Shown: positions 11,439 through 20,884 of the stretch, in pieces
Position numbering within the stretch: the first letter of the stretch is position 1
Layout: every line of letters begins with the position of its first letter
Source: Ariolimax columbianus
Lineage: Eukaryota; Mollusca; Gastropoda; Stylommatophora; Arionidae
Reading direction: 5' to 3'
Length of the DNA: 64,000 bases
Assembly: GCA_036924085.1 (NCBI GenBank)
Contig: JAVGWX010000005.1
Location: 80,368,666 to 80,432,665 of the forward strand
The notes under the pieces: model-generated
The model's input: the letters and a program-made list of their open reading frames with translations, nothing else
The model's database searches: none
Told to the model about the DNA's origin: nothing
Program-made: the position numbers and the translations under genes

Positions 11439-11909
11439 ATGAAGATATTCCTAATTCTACAACTGTTCCCGCTGACTGTGGCTATAGATTTCGGTCAACT
11501 ATGGGCTCAAGCTGATAGTGTTTTGGCAACGACGGAGTGGGATGAGCGTAAACACGAAGTTGTTATGAAGGACGACGAGGAACAAGGTTGGGGTTGGGGC
11601 CAGAAACCTCTCATTTGGAACACTGAACAAGAAAGACGCGACACAAAACCCACACCGTGGAGTCAAGAACCCAAGGCATGGAAGGAAGAACTCACAGCAG
11701 AAGGCGAAAAGCACCAGCCCAAAGGATGGAGTCAAGAAGAAGAACAACCTATAGGATGGGGTCAAGAAAACCCGTTCAGAGGATGGGGCGAAGAACAGCG
11801 GTCAAAAGAGGAGGGCGAAGTACAGCCATCAAAAGAATGGAGCGAAGTACAGGCGTCCAAAGAATGGGGCAACAGTCAAATTGGCTGGGGTGATATAAGC
11901 AATCCCAAT
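11439..11909 (+). CDS. Secreted Trp/Glu-rich repeat protein, first coding exon
   Basis: I do not recognise this gene. The frame starts with an apparent signal peptide (MKIFLILQLFPLTVA, residues 1-15, hydrophobic core then small residues). An in-frame ATG lies seven codons upstream, but the second ATG gives the better signal sequence. After it come about seven loose repeats built on a Trp pair pattern, W-S/G-Q/E: GWGWGQ, PWSQEPKAW, GWSQEEEQ, GWGQENPF, GWGEEQ, EWSEVQ and EWGNSQIGWGD. The mature part is very hydrophilic and rich in Glu, Gln, Lys and Trp, with no Cys. Codon 157 is followed directly by gtaagt at 11910, a textbook donor in phase 0. The sequence just upstream ends in a possible acceptor. 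I infer an exon of a secreted, low-complexity protein whose later exons are uncertain. Confidence in an expressed gene is moderate. Confidence 0.6.
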
Positions 11910-12102
11910 GTAAGTATTTCATTAGGTTTGTATTGTATATTTTTTCCCTTCATTTTGTTTAAATGTCGAGTTTTATTGTAATCATAATTAACTCCATCTT
12001 TGCTCACATTGAAGTACTGATCTGAAAAGTGTTACTTTTGTTGTTTCGTTTTTGTTGTTCATTTGTTCCTTTACTTTGTACAGCCTACTTATTCTTTTGT
12101 TA

Positions 12103-12240
12103 CTTACTACTACTACTACTACTGCTGCTGCTACTACTACTACTACTACTGCTGCTGCTGCTACTACTACTACTACTACTGCTGCTACTACTACTACTAG
12201 TACTACTACAACTGCTGCTACTACTACTAATACTGTTGCT
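12103..12240. repeat. (CTA/CTG)n trinucleotide repeat
   Basis: About 45 triplets of act/gct alternate in blocks. Further scattered act and tac triplets continue to about 12300. Confidence 0.9.
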
Positions 12241-12244
12241 ATTG

Positions 12245-12652
12245 TACCATAACTAATACCAACATTACAACAACTACTACTACTACCACTACAACTACAA
12301 TTATTCTTACTGTCATTACTACTTATGCTAGTACCGTTAATTCTTATTTGTCTCTTTATTCATTCATCATCCTTTTCAATTTCTTCCTATTTTGTCAATT
12401 CCATGTAAAGCAAATGGTCTACTCTGCTCATCCACGGCCATGACTCATCACGGTGTTCTATTTGAAGTAATGATTCTAGAGCGTTTTTCTCTAACCACTG
12501 TCACAGTAGACTTCGTCATTTCACATAGACCAGATGCCTGCTGAGTGTGTGGTATTCTTCTGGATTAAGTTCACTTTATAGTCGGTCAGGTGTAACATAA
12601 TGATCAAGGCCCTCACCTCCCACCCACTCCGTGAACCTGGAAGCACACCGAG
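12245..12652. other. Non-coding stretch, no gene seen
   Basis: Trinucleotide remnants give way to unremarkable sequence with no gene or repeat signal that I can support. Confidence 0.4.
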
Positions 12653-12979
12653 TTACATCAGCTTGACAAACGAAGTAGGGATCAACGCTGTAGCGGTAAA
12701 CCTACTGAAAAGTTTAGCATTAAAACGCACAGAACAACGCATTGTGCCTTGGAGAACAGGACACACAACATTAAAATTATTTAAATATATCCAATGTGAA
12801 GCGTAGCCCACAGCTGCAACTGGACCCTTTACAAAGGAAACATGTTTCAAAGCATTTGCAATCGTTGACCTTTTCACCCCAATGTGGAAAGTAGGTTTAA
12901 GTGTGTTTCCAAGTTTTTGCAGGGGATGCTTATAATGGCTAGGTTTTGTATATGATGCTGTTGTCAGCCCCATACACAA
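12653..12979 (-). other. Unrecognised 108-codon open frame
   Basis: The longest open frame in its surroundings, on the minus strand. It shows no motif I recognise, no signal peptide, and no transmembrane segment. No splice sites with compatible phase are evident at its ends. The composition (many Ser, Thr, Lys) is not unusual for chance or for an old transposon fragment. I list it only because nothing else explains this stretch. Confidence 0.2.
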
Positions 12980-13640
12980 CCCTCTTTCATCGCTTTTTTG
13001 ACAGGTTTAGAAGGTGACAGTACATTGCTAACAAATATAACTAAGACAACAGCCTACAGTCGAAGAATGGAGCTTTAGTGTGTTACTTCATCTCTGGCGT
13101 AAAACATCTCGTAGTGACGCCGCAGGTGGATGCAGAGGTGGCGACACTGAAAATCAAAATCAAAAGTATAGTATCATAAACAAATACGACGTCGATACCG
13201 CGCCGGAAATAGGAATATAAACGGAACGAAAGTTACTAATAGAAGGACTTTGCAGGGGACAAAGAACAAAAACAAATGAAAACAACTAGACTATATCAAC
13301 ACAGATTTGACAGTCACATGCCTGATTGAAAGATGTCATTTTTGTTGTAACGTTAAGTTCAGTAAATGTTTTTTGTTCTGCTGCAGTATCAGAGCCACTG
13401 TGATCCATTTTTTTAATTATACTTTAAACCATCTCTTTGCTTGAGAAGCACAAACTTAAGAAACTACAGACGCGAATGTGACGTCATAAGTACATAGAAA
13501 ACAACTAATTTTGAATCAGGTATTGTCAAGTCGAGGCTCACTGCAAAGAAGGGGCTCATGGGCTAGTTTCGAGAGAACCTAGGGGGGAGGGGGGAAGGTC
13601 AAATATGGATTTAGGAGAGTGGATTTCAAGAAACAGGTAA
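12980..13640. other. Non-coding stretch, no gene seen
   Basis: No gene or repeat recognised. A short G-rich patch lies at 13582-13597. Confidence 0.4.
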
Positions 13641-13649
13641 CGATAAAGA

Positions 13650-14230
13650 TAGTTTTCTAGCAAACAGTTTCTTCGTTGTTGAAGTGTTGGAGACACTTGG
13701 AGAAAATACTAGAGAATGGTGTTCCTTGCGATGTGCTACGGTGCTGAGACGTGGCCACTAATAAAATCACTGGAGGACAAATTGAGATAGGCCTTTCTTG
13801 AGAGACGCTTGGTCGGAATCAGTCTCTGGAACCACCTTATGCATAAACTCCACGATTCTGATATACAACTATTGTCCTTGGCGAATTATGCGGGAATCTA
13901 TGCACACAAGGCAAAACACAGATGGGCAGGTCACGTGATGCGATGAAATGATGGTCGATAGAGCACGGCGACAGCAATCTGGTACCCCCGATGTAAAAAG
14001 AGACCGTGGGGAAGACTTCAAATATATTGGTCAGACTCCCTCAAACACAACAACATCCGAGACACCTCTGGAGGAGGGCTTACCATGCACTGGACTTCCG
14101 TGGCCCAAGACACGGTCCGCTGGAGACAAAGTTGGAACCCGCAGCTCCGTTGAGGACCTTGTCGTCACAATTAAGACCCTCGTATACTGCATGCTTCGTG
14201 TCGGACTGACGCCACGGATAATGTGATAAT
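13650..14230 (+). mobile_element. LINE 3' relic (C-terminal tail of an RT protein)
   Basis: Pieces in changing frames read CYGAETWPLIKSLEDK, FLERRLVGISLWN, KHRWAGHVMR, a KKRPWGR block and VAQDTVRW. This order is the standard C-terminal tail of several APE-type LINEs (YG.ETW..., RR.VG..L.., RWAGHV.R, RP.GRP, AQDR..W). No intact frame remains. A related relic lies at 18770-19100. Confidence 0.7.
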
Positions 14231-14464
14231 CTGATGTGTTGCTCTTTTACTTGTTCAGATTAGATACATTTGTCTTGACCTTAGTTTGTGGCAAAAACGG
14301 TTTGGTTGTAACCCATATTGTTGTTTTTGTCATTGTGCCAACGTAAACTGACACGACAGTATTATCTCTGATATGGCTTATATTTAAGATAATATATTGG
14401 ATGGAACATCAACAGATTTTAGGCTGTTAGTTTAAATAAGCTATGTTTTACATGTGAGCATGTG

Positions 14465-14690
14465 ATTAGCGAGAAGGTAGAGTAATCGCTTTGCATGGCA
14501 AAGCTACATGGTTCTCCATACGTTACTAGTACGCTCAATTCTACCCAGCTGTAAATGGGTACCTGACTTACTATTAGGGAAAAAAGCTAACGAGAAACTG
14601 ACTATCTCACATCATAAACAAGCCTCGCACAATTGAAATCTCTAACACTTCATCCCCGACACCAGTATTTGTTATGGCATTACCTTGACC
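14465..14690 (+). mobile_element. tRNA-derived SINE, family A
   Basis: A-box-like ttagcgagaagg (14467-14478), B-box-like ggttctccatac, then the family body tacccagctgtaaatgggtacc (centred near 14553), and the 3' domain gaaatctctaacacttcatccccgac (14636-14661). This is the best preserved plus-strand copy of the family. Confidence 0.75.
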
Positions 14691-14749
14691 TTTACTTTAA
14701 AGTAGATAGTCTTTGACGTATTAAGACTGACAAATTGTTATATTAATAG

Positions 14750-14878
14750 TACGTGTATCCTTCTCTATCATTGCACACCTACGGGAATTCTATACTGGCT
14801 CGTACACATGGAACACAGAACAAACCATTCGATCCGTACAGTGAGTACATGAACTTTATCGAGTTCTTGAAAATGAAG
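14750..14878 (+). CDS. Possible internal exon of the secreted protein gene
   Basis: A 43-codon frame runs open from just after an AG at 14748-14749 to an aag|gtatgt donor at 14879. It is phase 0 at both ends, which fits the phase-0 donor at 11910. It reads YVYPSLSLHTYGNS at the start and ends with YMNFIEFLKMK. The acceptor is poor (no strong pyrimidine tract), and an alternative donor, gtgagt at 14841, favours a different frame that contains TWNTEQ, similar to IWNTEQ in the upstream exon. A Cys-rich 28-codon alternative with a better acceptor lies at 14259-14342. Low confidence for any of these. Confidence 0.25.
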
Positions 14879-14914
14879 GTATGTTTTCAAATGTGTTCAG
14901 AGAAAGTTGTAGAT

Positions 14915-15175
14915 GTGAAACCTCAACTATGACTGTAATGTGTTCTTGACATTTAAATATGACTGTAACCTGTTGACACTTAAATATGACTGTAATATGT
15001 TGTTGACATTCAAATATGACTATAATATGTTGTAGACGTTCAAATATGACTGTAATATGTTGTTGATACTCAAATATGACTGTACTATGTTGTTGACACT
15101 CAAATATGACTGTATTATGTTGTTGACACTCAAATATGACTGAAATATGTAGTTGACACCTAAATATGAGGTCAA
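14915..15175 (+). repeat. Tandem repeat of about 30 bp
   Basis: About eight imperfect units of roughly 30 bp, built on gttgacactcaaatatgact followed by gtaatatgttg. Units differ by single substitutions and small length changes. No coding potential is supported. Confidence 0.9.
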
Positions 15176-15370
15176 ATTCTGTTACAGAAAGCTACTAACC
15201 AAAATACAATCTCACTGTCAGGACAGGCTTGATAGTTTAGCAAGGCATGTTGTGGATGAGAAACTGGTAAAGAAACAAAACTTAACTCCCGAATAGCGCC
15301 GCAAAGTCTTCATTAGGGACAACAACAAAGACACACGCCTACACATGACAAAATGAACGTAGACAATTAA

Positions 15371-15600
15371 TTCTCCTTCTTCTTCTTCGTACGCTGGTTA
15401 CAGCGATATACGTTGCACTGTTTCGTTAAGCCTGTGGCCCAGTGCATCGGATTTCAACAGGCGTTTCTATAGAGATGCCCTCCTTAGCCTTTGGCTGTCC
15501 CCAGCCTATCTGCAAGGCAGCAGTTGTTTGTGATTAGAGTTGTTTCTCTTAGGGAAGTTGTTTTGCAGGACTATCGAGTCTTCCCCACTCGTGTCTATAG
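15371..15600 (-). mobile_element. Short (GAA)n-tailed non-autonomous element
   Basis: On the minus strand it ends in gcgtacgaagaagaagaag, which matches the extreme 3' end of the I-like LINE (gcgtacgaagaagaagaag at about 45578-45598). The rest does not match the LINE and has no open frame. This is the expected structure of a SINE mobilised through a shared LINE 3' end. The 5' boundary near 15600 is approximate, and I saw no Pol III boxes. Confidence 0.6.
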
Positions 15601-15969
15601 GGTGTGGTGATGATATGATATGATATGATGGACTGTATGTACTAGTTTTTCAAGTATCCCGGAAGAGAGGCAGTCCAGTGTGTCTGTGTCCCAGGATCGT
15701 CACGTCCTGCCAGAAACGTAGCATATGCATGTGAGTGGGGTATCTCCTTGCTCCCTTTATTTTCTCGGCTCTTCTGCAGTGATGGTACACCTAGCATTCC
15801 CCGCCACCTGGGAGGTTGTCACAATAGGGCATAGGTGCAATGTCCGCTGTCCTGCATCTCTTCTGCGTCCATTGGGATGAGTGATAGCAGACACAGGTAA
15901 AGAGCGAGGAAGGAGTGAATTTAACCAGGGGACAAGCCTGGTCATGGCACGGATCAGGCTGAGACGCGA
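15601..15969 (-). other. Sequence downstream of the 28S remnant, probable rDNA spacer
   Basis: On the minus strand this directly follows the 28S 3' end. It has no gene and no rRNA similarity that I can recognise. A short ATGAT repeat lies at 15610-15630. I infer rDNA intergenic spacer or its remnant. Confidence 0.4.
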
Positions 15970-16233
15970 GCCCCAGGTCCCAACCATATCGTTGCCTCCC
16001 GTCGCAATGGTGCCGAGATTCAGGGCGGGATTCCGGCTTAGAGGCGTTCGGCTGTAATCCGTCAGATGGTAGCCTCGAACCATTGGCTTATCAGCCAAGC
16101 ACGTGGACCAAGTGTCTGAGACCTGCGATTCCTCTCGGATTGAACAGGATTACCGTAGCAACGCCCTGTCATTAGTCGGGTAAAACTCACCTGTCTTCCG
16201 AGGGTCTAATACCAGCATCCGTTCCCTATTAGA
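15970..16233 (-). rRNA. 28S rRNA 3'-end fragment, second copy
   Basis: On the minus strand it matches the conserved 3' end of animal 28S: aatagggaacg, then gacaggtgagttttaccc, gttgctacggtaatcctg, the gagaggaatcgcaggt segment (sarcin-loop-distal domain VI region), and gtgcttggctgataagcc, gaggctaccatctg, gaacgcctctaagccggaatcccg. Several positions differ from the usual sequence, as expected for a pseudogene. The 3' boundary near 15970 is uncertain because the terminal part is variable. Confidence 0.8.
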
Positions 16234-16269
16234 TCCAAGTAATCAAGAGAGAGCTATTAGTCAGTCAAT
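16234..16269 (-). rRNA. Short 18S-like piece at repeated junction
   Basis: On the minus strand, attgac followed by agctctctcttgattacttgg resembles the 18S segment around attgacagattgagagctc and tttcttgattcggtgg. It sits immediately 5' of the second 28S fragment, as the equivalent piece at 16400-16437 does for the first. The 18S-to-28S junction is therefore present twice. Confidence 0.6.
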
Positions 16270-16270
16270 G

Positions 16271-16399
16271 ACCAAGTGTCTGAAACCTGCGATTCCTCGC
16301 GGATTGAGCAGGATTACCGTAGCAACGCCTTGTCATTAGTAGGGTAAGACTGAGCTGTCTTCCGAGGGTCTAATTCCAGTACACGTTCCCTATTAGACC
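16271..16399 (-). rRNA. 28S rRNA 3'-end fragment, first copy (truncated)
   Basis: On the minus strand it starts at tctaatagggaacgtg and runs through gacagctcagtcttacccta, gttgctacggtaatcctg and cgcaggtttcagacacttgg, then stops. The same 28S segment starts again at 16233. The two copies differ at several positions, so the duplication is not simply a recent assembly echo. Confidence 0.8.
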
Positions 16400-16470
16400 C
16401 AACGAAAGTGCTCTCGGCCTGTCAATCATTACAGTGTTGGCGTGTTGAGTCAAATTAAGCCGCAGGCTCT

Positions 16471-16502
<32 letters not shown>

Positions 16503-17657
16503 CAGTTTCAGCTTTGCAACTATACTTCCCCCGGAACCCAAATACTTTGGTTTCCCGGAAGCTGCCCGCAGAGTCATCGATCGCTAGTTGGCATCGTTTA
16601 TGGTCAGAACTACGACGGTATCTGATCGTCTTCGCGCCTCTGTTTTCGTTCTTGATTAATGAAAACATTCTTGACAAATGCTTTCGCAGTAGCTCGTCTT
16701 GCGGCGATTCAAGAATTTCACCTCTAACGCCGCAATACGAATGCCCCCGTTTGTCCCTATTAATCATTACCTCCAGTTCCGAAAACCAACAAAATAGAAC
16801 CGAGGTCCTATTCCATTATTCCATGCACCATTATTCAGGCAGCCGAGGCCTGCTTTGAACACTCTAATTTTTTTAAAGTAAACGCGCCGGCCATCCGGGA
16901 CGCGCAGCGAAGAGCACCAGCGGGAGAGAGCCGGCAGGAGGCAACGGGCAGTGAACCGGCGCGAGCCGAACAGCCCGCCTGTGCCTGAGATCCAACTACG
17001 AGCTTTTTAACTGCAACAACTTTAATATACGCTATTGCAGCTGGAATTTCCGCGGCTGCTGGCACCAGACTTGCCCCCCCCCCCCCCCCCCCCCAATAGA
17101 TCATCGTTAAAGGGTTTAAAGTGTACTCATTCCAATTACGGGGCCTTAGAAAAGTTCCGTATTGTTATTTTTCGTCACTACCTCCCCGTGCTGGGAGTGG
17201 TTAAGTTGAGCGCCTGCTGCCTTCCTTGGATGTGGTAGCCGTTTTTCATGCTCCCTCTCCAGAATCGAACCCTGATTCCCCGTTACAAACATGGTAGGCA
17301 TGTCACGTACCATCGACATTTGATAGGGCAGACATTTGAAAGATGCGTCGCCGGCACATGAGACCATGTGATCAGCACAAATTTTTCCATAGCCACCAGT
17401 CGGGACGCCGCAACCCCGCGAGAGGAAGCGACGATTGGTTTTGAACTAATAAAAGCGCTCTTTCCGCGAGGGTCGGAGCTTGGTAAGCATGTATTAGCTC
17501 TAGAATTACCAGTTATCCAAGTAGGATCGTGTCATCTATGGAACCTCGACTGATTTAATGAGCCATTCGCGGTTTCACCATGAGACAGTGTGAACTTAGA
17601 CATGCATGGCTTAATCTTTGAGACAAGCATGACTACTGGCAGGATCAACCAGATATA
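16400..17657 (-). rRNA. 18S rRNA pseudogene, 5' two thirds
   Basis: On the minus strand it begins with ctggttgatcctgccagtag (17653-17634) and follows animal 18S through gtaattctagagctaatac, gaggtagtgacgaaaaataa, the gccagcagccgcgg segment (near 17055), ggtgaaattcttg and gaaaggaattgacggaag. It ends at gactcaaca (about 16440), with a degraded atgattgacag piece to 16400. The last 600 or so bases of a normal 18S (about 1.8 kb) are missing. Signs of decay are the loss of two bases in the usual catatgcttg segment, aattccagctgc for the usual aattccagctcc, and a run of 21 C (plus strand) at 17074-17094 in a conserved region. No ITS, 5.8S or main 28S body follows. Confidence 0.9.
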
Positions 17658-18250
17658 TGTTGGAGACGGACGAACCACACACACCGGTCGGGGATGAACG
17701 GATGGATGTGTAAAAAGCCTCACGAGGACGGCCGCAGGGACCGACTGACGGCCGGACGGTTACGTCCCTCACTCCGTCGACCTAGGACCGCCTGGATGGG
17801 GCCCCCGTACATACACCAACCGACCGACCAGGCTCGCTCAGGAAGGGATGGCAGTGTTCTATGCAGAACGGATCCCAACGGCCCCGCCGACGATTTTCAC
17901 TCGGACTGGAGACGATTTTTGCCTGCCGGCCTGCCCTTCTCCGACCGGTTGGTCGGGCGAGGACAGGGCCTTTAGGCACGATTCCTGCTTTTCATTTGCC
18001 GGTCCCAAGCTCATTGCGAGAGAAGGACCTCAAGCGAGACGAACTGTCGAGATTGGCTATACGCGCTAGCCTTCGACGAACCACACAAACTGACAAAGCT
18101 TCTTGATACGGACTACAGTAACGCACCGTTACCAGCGGTACGACTCCACCAAATTTGTCCTGCTAGAGTGTCGGGGAGAGGCGGGCGAGCTTGATAGGCA
18201 AGCCGCGCTCTCACTCTGCCTGGCGGGACTGAGATTGCTGTACGAAGACA
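17658..18250 (-). other. Probable 5' external transcribed spacer of rDNA
   Basis: GC-rich sequence directly upstream (minus-strand sense) of the 18S start, in sharp contrast to the AT-rich flanks. It has no coding pattern. Position and composition indicate 5' ETS. The change back to AT-rich sequence near 18240 probably marks the edge of the rDNA-derived segment. Confidence 0.6.
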
Positions 18251-18351
18251 ATTAATTCGACAACCAATAAACGGCAACCATATTAGAAATCCGTGTTCGA
18301 GAATGTGTGAATAAGTGTATGACATTTAGGGCAGAGTAGGCCAAACAACTA

Positions 18352-18690
18352 ATGTGTGTGTGTGTGTATGTTTGTGCGTATGTGTATGAAAGTATGTATG
18401 TATGTGTGTATGTATGTATGTACGGTATGTGTGTATGTGTATGTATGTATGAATGCATGTATGTATATATGTGTATGAGTATATGTGAATGTATGCATGT
18501 ATGTATGTGTGTGTGCGTGTGTATGTATGTATTGACATATGTATGAATTCACGTACGTACATATGTACGCATTGCGTATGTATGTACTTACAAACTTACG
18601 TGTTTGTGTATATGTATTTAAATGTATTTGCGTATGCACATGTGTGTCTGTGCGTCGTATATGTTTGTGTGTATGTGGGTATGTGTATAT
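18352..18690. repeat. GTAT/GTGT microsatellite block
   Basis: About 340 bp of imperfect gtat, gtgt and atgt tetranucleotides. All the open frames over it are simple Tyr/Val/Cys or His/Thr repeats and are not genes. Confidence 0.95.
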
Positions 18691-18769
18691 TATTTTCTTT
18701 ACGCACCTCAGCCAACGTTTGAAACGTATTCACAACAACGACTTACGGTAAATGTTGTTTGGATGCAGT

Positions 18770-19100
18770 TACCCACGCAGACAAAGTAAAGCATCGCTAG
18801 GCGTATCATCTGCTTCGGTAAACTGATGACCGTTGGAGCACAGCGACATCAGTCTGTTACACACGAGACAGATAACGACCACGGGGAAGACCACTTCCTC
18901 GCTGATCTGACTCCCTCGAGCTCAGAAACTTCTTCTTCTTACGCTGTCAGACGTCAACTTGAATTAGTTCGAAGAAAGCAGCTGTCATCCTGAGTCTGAA
19001 ACAACATTTACTATGCTACAGACCCCTTCCTGGTCCGCCGTGGCCCAAGACAGAAGACAATGGAAATCTGTTTTGGAACCCGCAAGGAAGTTTAAATTTT
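18770..19100 (+). mobile_element. LINE 3' relic, interrupted
   Basis: A TDDRWSTATSV-like stretch near 18825 and a VAQDRRQW segment near 19055 match the C-terminal tail seen at 13650-14230. Between them (18930-18996) lies a small insertion of I-like LINE tail in the opposite orientation. Confidence 0.65.
18930..18996 (-). mobile_element. Very short I-like LINE 3' end insertion
   Basis: On the minus strand this reads as the last roughly 65 bp of the I-like LINE: gatgacagctgctttcttcgaa, then a degraded segment and gcgtaagaagaagaa. It is flanked by gaaac on both sides (18925-18929 and 18997-19001), a possible 5-bp target duplication. It looks like an extreme 5' truncation during target-primed insertion. 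Confidence 0.55.
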
Positions 19101-19108
19101 AAGGGTCG

Positions 19109-19130
19109 CCCCCCCCCCCCCCCCCCCCCC
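19109..19130. repeat. Run of 22 C
   Basis: A pure C homopolymer just after the LINE 3' relic. It is one of four long G/C homopolymers in the window. Confidence 0.9.
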
Positions 19131-19139
19131 ACGTTCACA

Positions 19140-19685
19140 AATTTTATTGTTTTATTTCTTCCCCACAGAAAGTCATGAACTCCGGGCGAGGACAAATTCC
19201 ATATTGGCCATCCCGTGACATTCAGTAGTCATCGCATGGTCACTCAATGAATAAGGTGGAACACCTTACAATCTCGTGGACTGGATTCATATTAGCGTCT
19301 CATTTCGCCTTTAGTAAAAGTGCTGTGTCCATAAATATAACCAACGAAATTGCAAAGCAACATTTGTGGTTAAATTAACCAAAATAACTTGTCTTCTATC
19401 AGTAATCATTAAAATATGCTCACATCAATTGCGCATCGATACTGTTTCATATGAACAGTTACACAACTATACTGATACGCGAAATTAGTCATGTTTTAGT
19501 ATGTTTAGATGCATACACGCTTACAACGATACATATCGATACTTGAACGCTTTCATCTACACTAAATAATACACATAGATACTAGTTCTGATAAACACAC
19601 ACACACACACAATACTCTTAGATACAAAGACTGACACTGACAAAGACTGATATTTGATCGCAGTTTCTCCTATAATTGCCATGTT
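19140..19685. other. Non-coding stretch, no gene seen
   Basis: AT-rich, with a short (AC)n at 19595-19610. No gene recognised. Confidence 0.4.
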
Positions 19686-19689
19686 GACC

Positions 19690-20880
19690 ATATCGTACAA
19701 AGATGTAAGAGAGGGTTAGGAGCACTGAAGCCCATGTCTGCTGCAGACTTGGAACAACCCCTCTTGTTCATCCTATTTCGTCAGGTCGTGTTGTCTGTCA
19801 TCGATTATGGACTAGTCATCCTCACACTATCAAGAACACAGTGTGAAAGGTTGGAACGCATCCAGAATGAAGGTATGCGACTGGTTCTGGGCTGCGCTAA
19901 AGATACCCCGAATGTGATGATACGGTACATGTTGGGATTGTTATCGTTGATATCAAAACATAAACTGGCACAAGTCAAAGCCTATATGCGTGTCACCATA
20001 GACACTCGACACCCTCTGTACAGTAGTACCTCAGACATCAAGAATCCAGAGAGGGTCGTCACGGATGGCACAGACTGAGACAACAATCGGACACGTCACT
20101 CCAGCTGAGACGATAGCCAAAAGGGGAAGAATGGGTCCACACATGATAGAATACCAGAGAGTCATAATAATCTTAGGCAAGGAATGCAAAGAACGGAGCA
20201 ACGGGAGAGCAGAGCACGAGGTGAATCAGCTGATAAATGAGAATACGTAGGATAGTGATGCCATCATATACACCGACGGATCAGTGCTGTGCAGTGGAGC
20301 ATCAGGCTGGGGTTTCTCGGCTAGAGTGAAAGGACATGTCGTTGCTGAGCGCAGTAGGGCATACATGTCAACAACCTCCAGTTTGAGAATGGAGACGAAA
20401 GCAGTGACCTCAGCACTGAAATGGATATCTGAGACTTCTATAACAAGGGCAGTCATCGTGATAGACGCGCAAGCCTTACTTCAGAAGGTACAGAAGGGAT
20501 GGCTTACGTAAGAGTGGATAGCAACTGTTGAGGCCTTAAACCTCCAGGCGTTGACATGGATCTACAGTCCTGCTCATGCCCGGGTTCAGGGCAATGAAAG
20601 AGCCGACATCATGGCTTCACAAGCTCCCATCATGGGCACATTATTAGTGATAGAAGTGATATTTTGAAATCAGTCAATGACCACCTGCTGGATGAGAACA
20701 CCGCAATAGATAAAGCAGCAATCCACAGACTGCAAGGTTGCGACATTAAACGAGGATTGAGCAGGAGAGCGTACAACCAGCGAGCTACAGGGACCATCAG
20801 CATCCATACCTTACGCCATTTGCTGAGAGAGACTGTGCACCTATGAGGATGCCCGGAGTGCAGTGACGTCGATTCTTAGA
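19690..20880 (+). mobile_element. I-like LINE relic with RNase H (second family)
   Basis: The open frame at 19734-20078 includes VLSVIDYGL and CERLERIQNEGMRLVLGCAKDTP, the region after the RT core. A separate frame (about 20255-20510) starts an RNase H domain: IIYTDGSVLCSGASGWGFSA with the catalytic Asp, METKAVTSALKWI with the Glu, and then a later segment TWIYSPAHARVQGNERADIM with His and Asp. Stops occur at 20076, 20248 and 20509. RNase H after RT is typical of the I group of LINEs. Related copies are at 56610-57560 and 59440-60130. Confidence 0.75.
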
Positions 20881-20884
20881 AACA

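Noticed and set aside
12029..12256. Poly-Leu and poly-Thr frames, superficially a membrane protein
   Set aside because: They are the CTA/CTG triplet repeat in different frames.
15757..16098. A 113-codon minus-strand frame
   Set aside because: It spans the 28S 3' end and spacer, so it is not a protein gene.
16442..18106. Open frames on both strands over the rDNA region, up to 138 codons
   Set aside because: The DNA is rRNA-like and spacer sequence; the frames are shadows.
18252..18751. Several open frames rich in His-Thr or Val-Cys-Met on both strands
   Set aside because: They translate the GTAT/GTGT microsatellite and have no other support.
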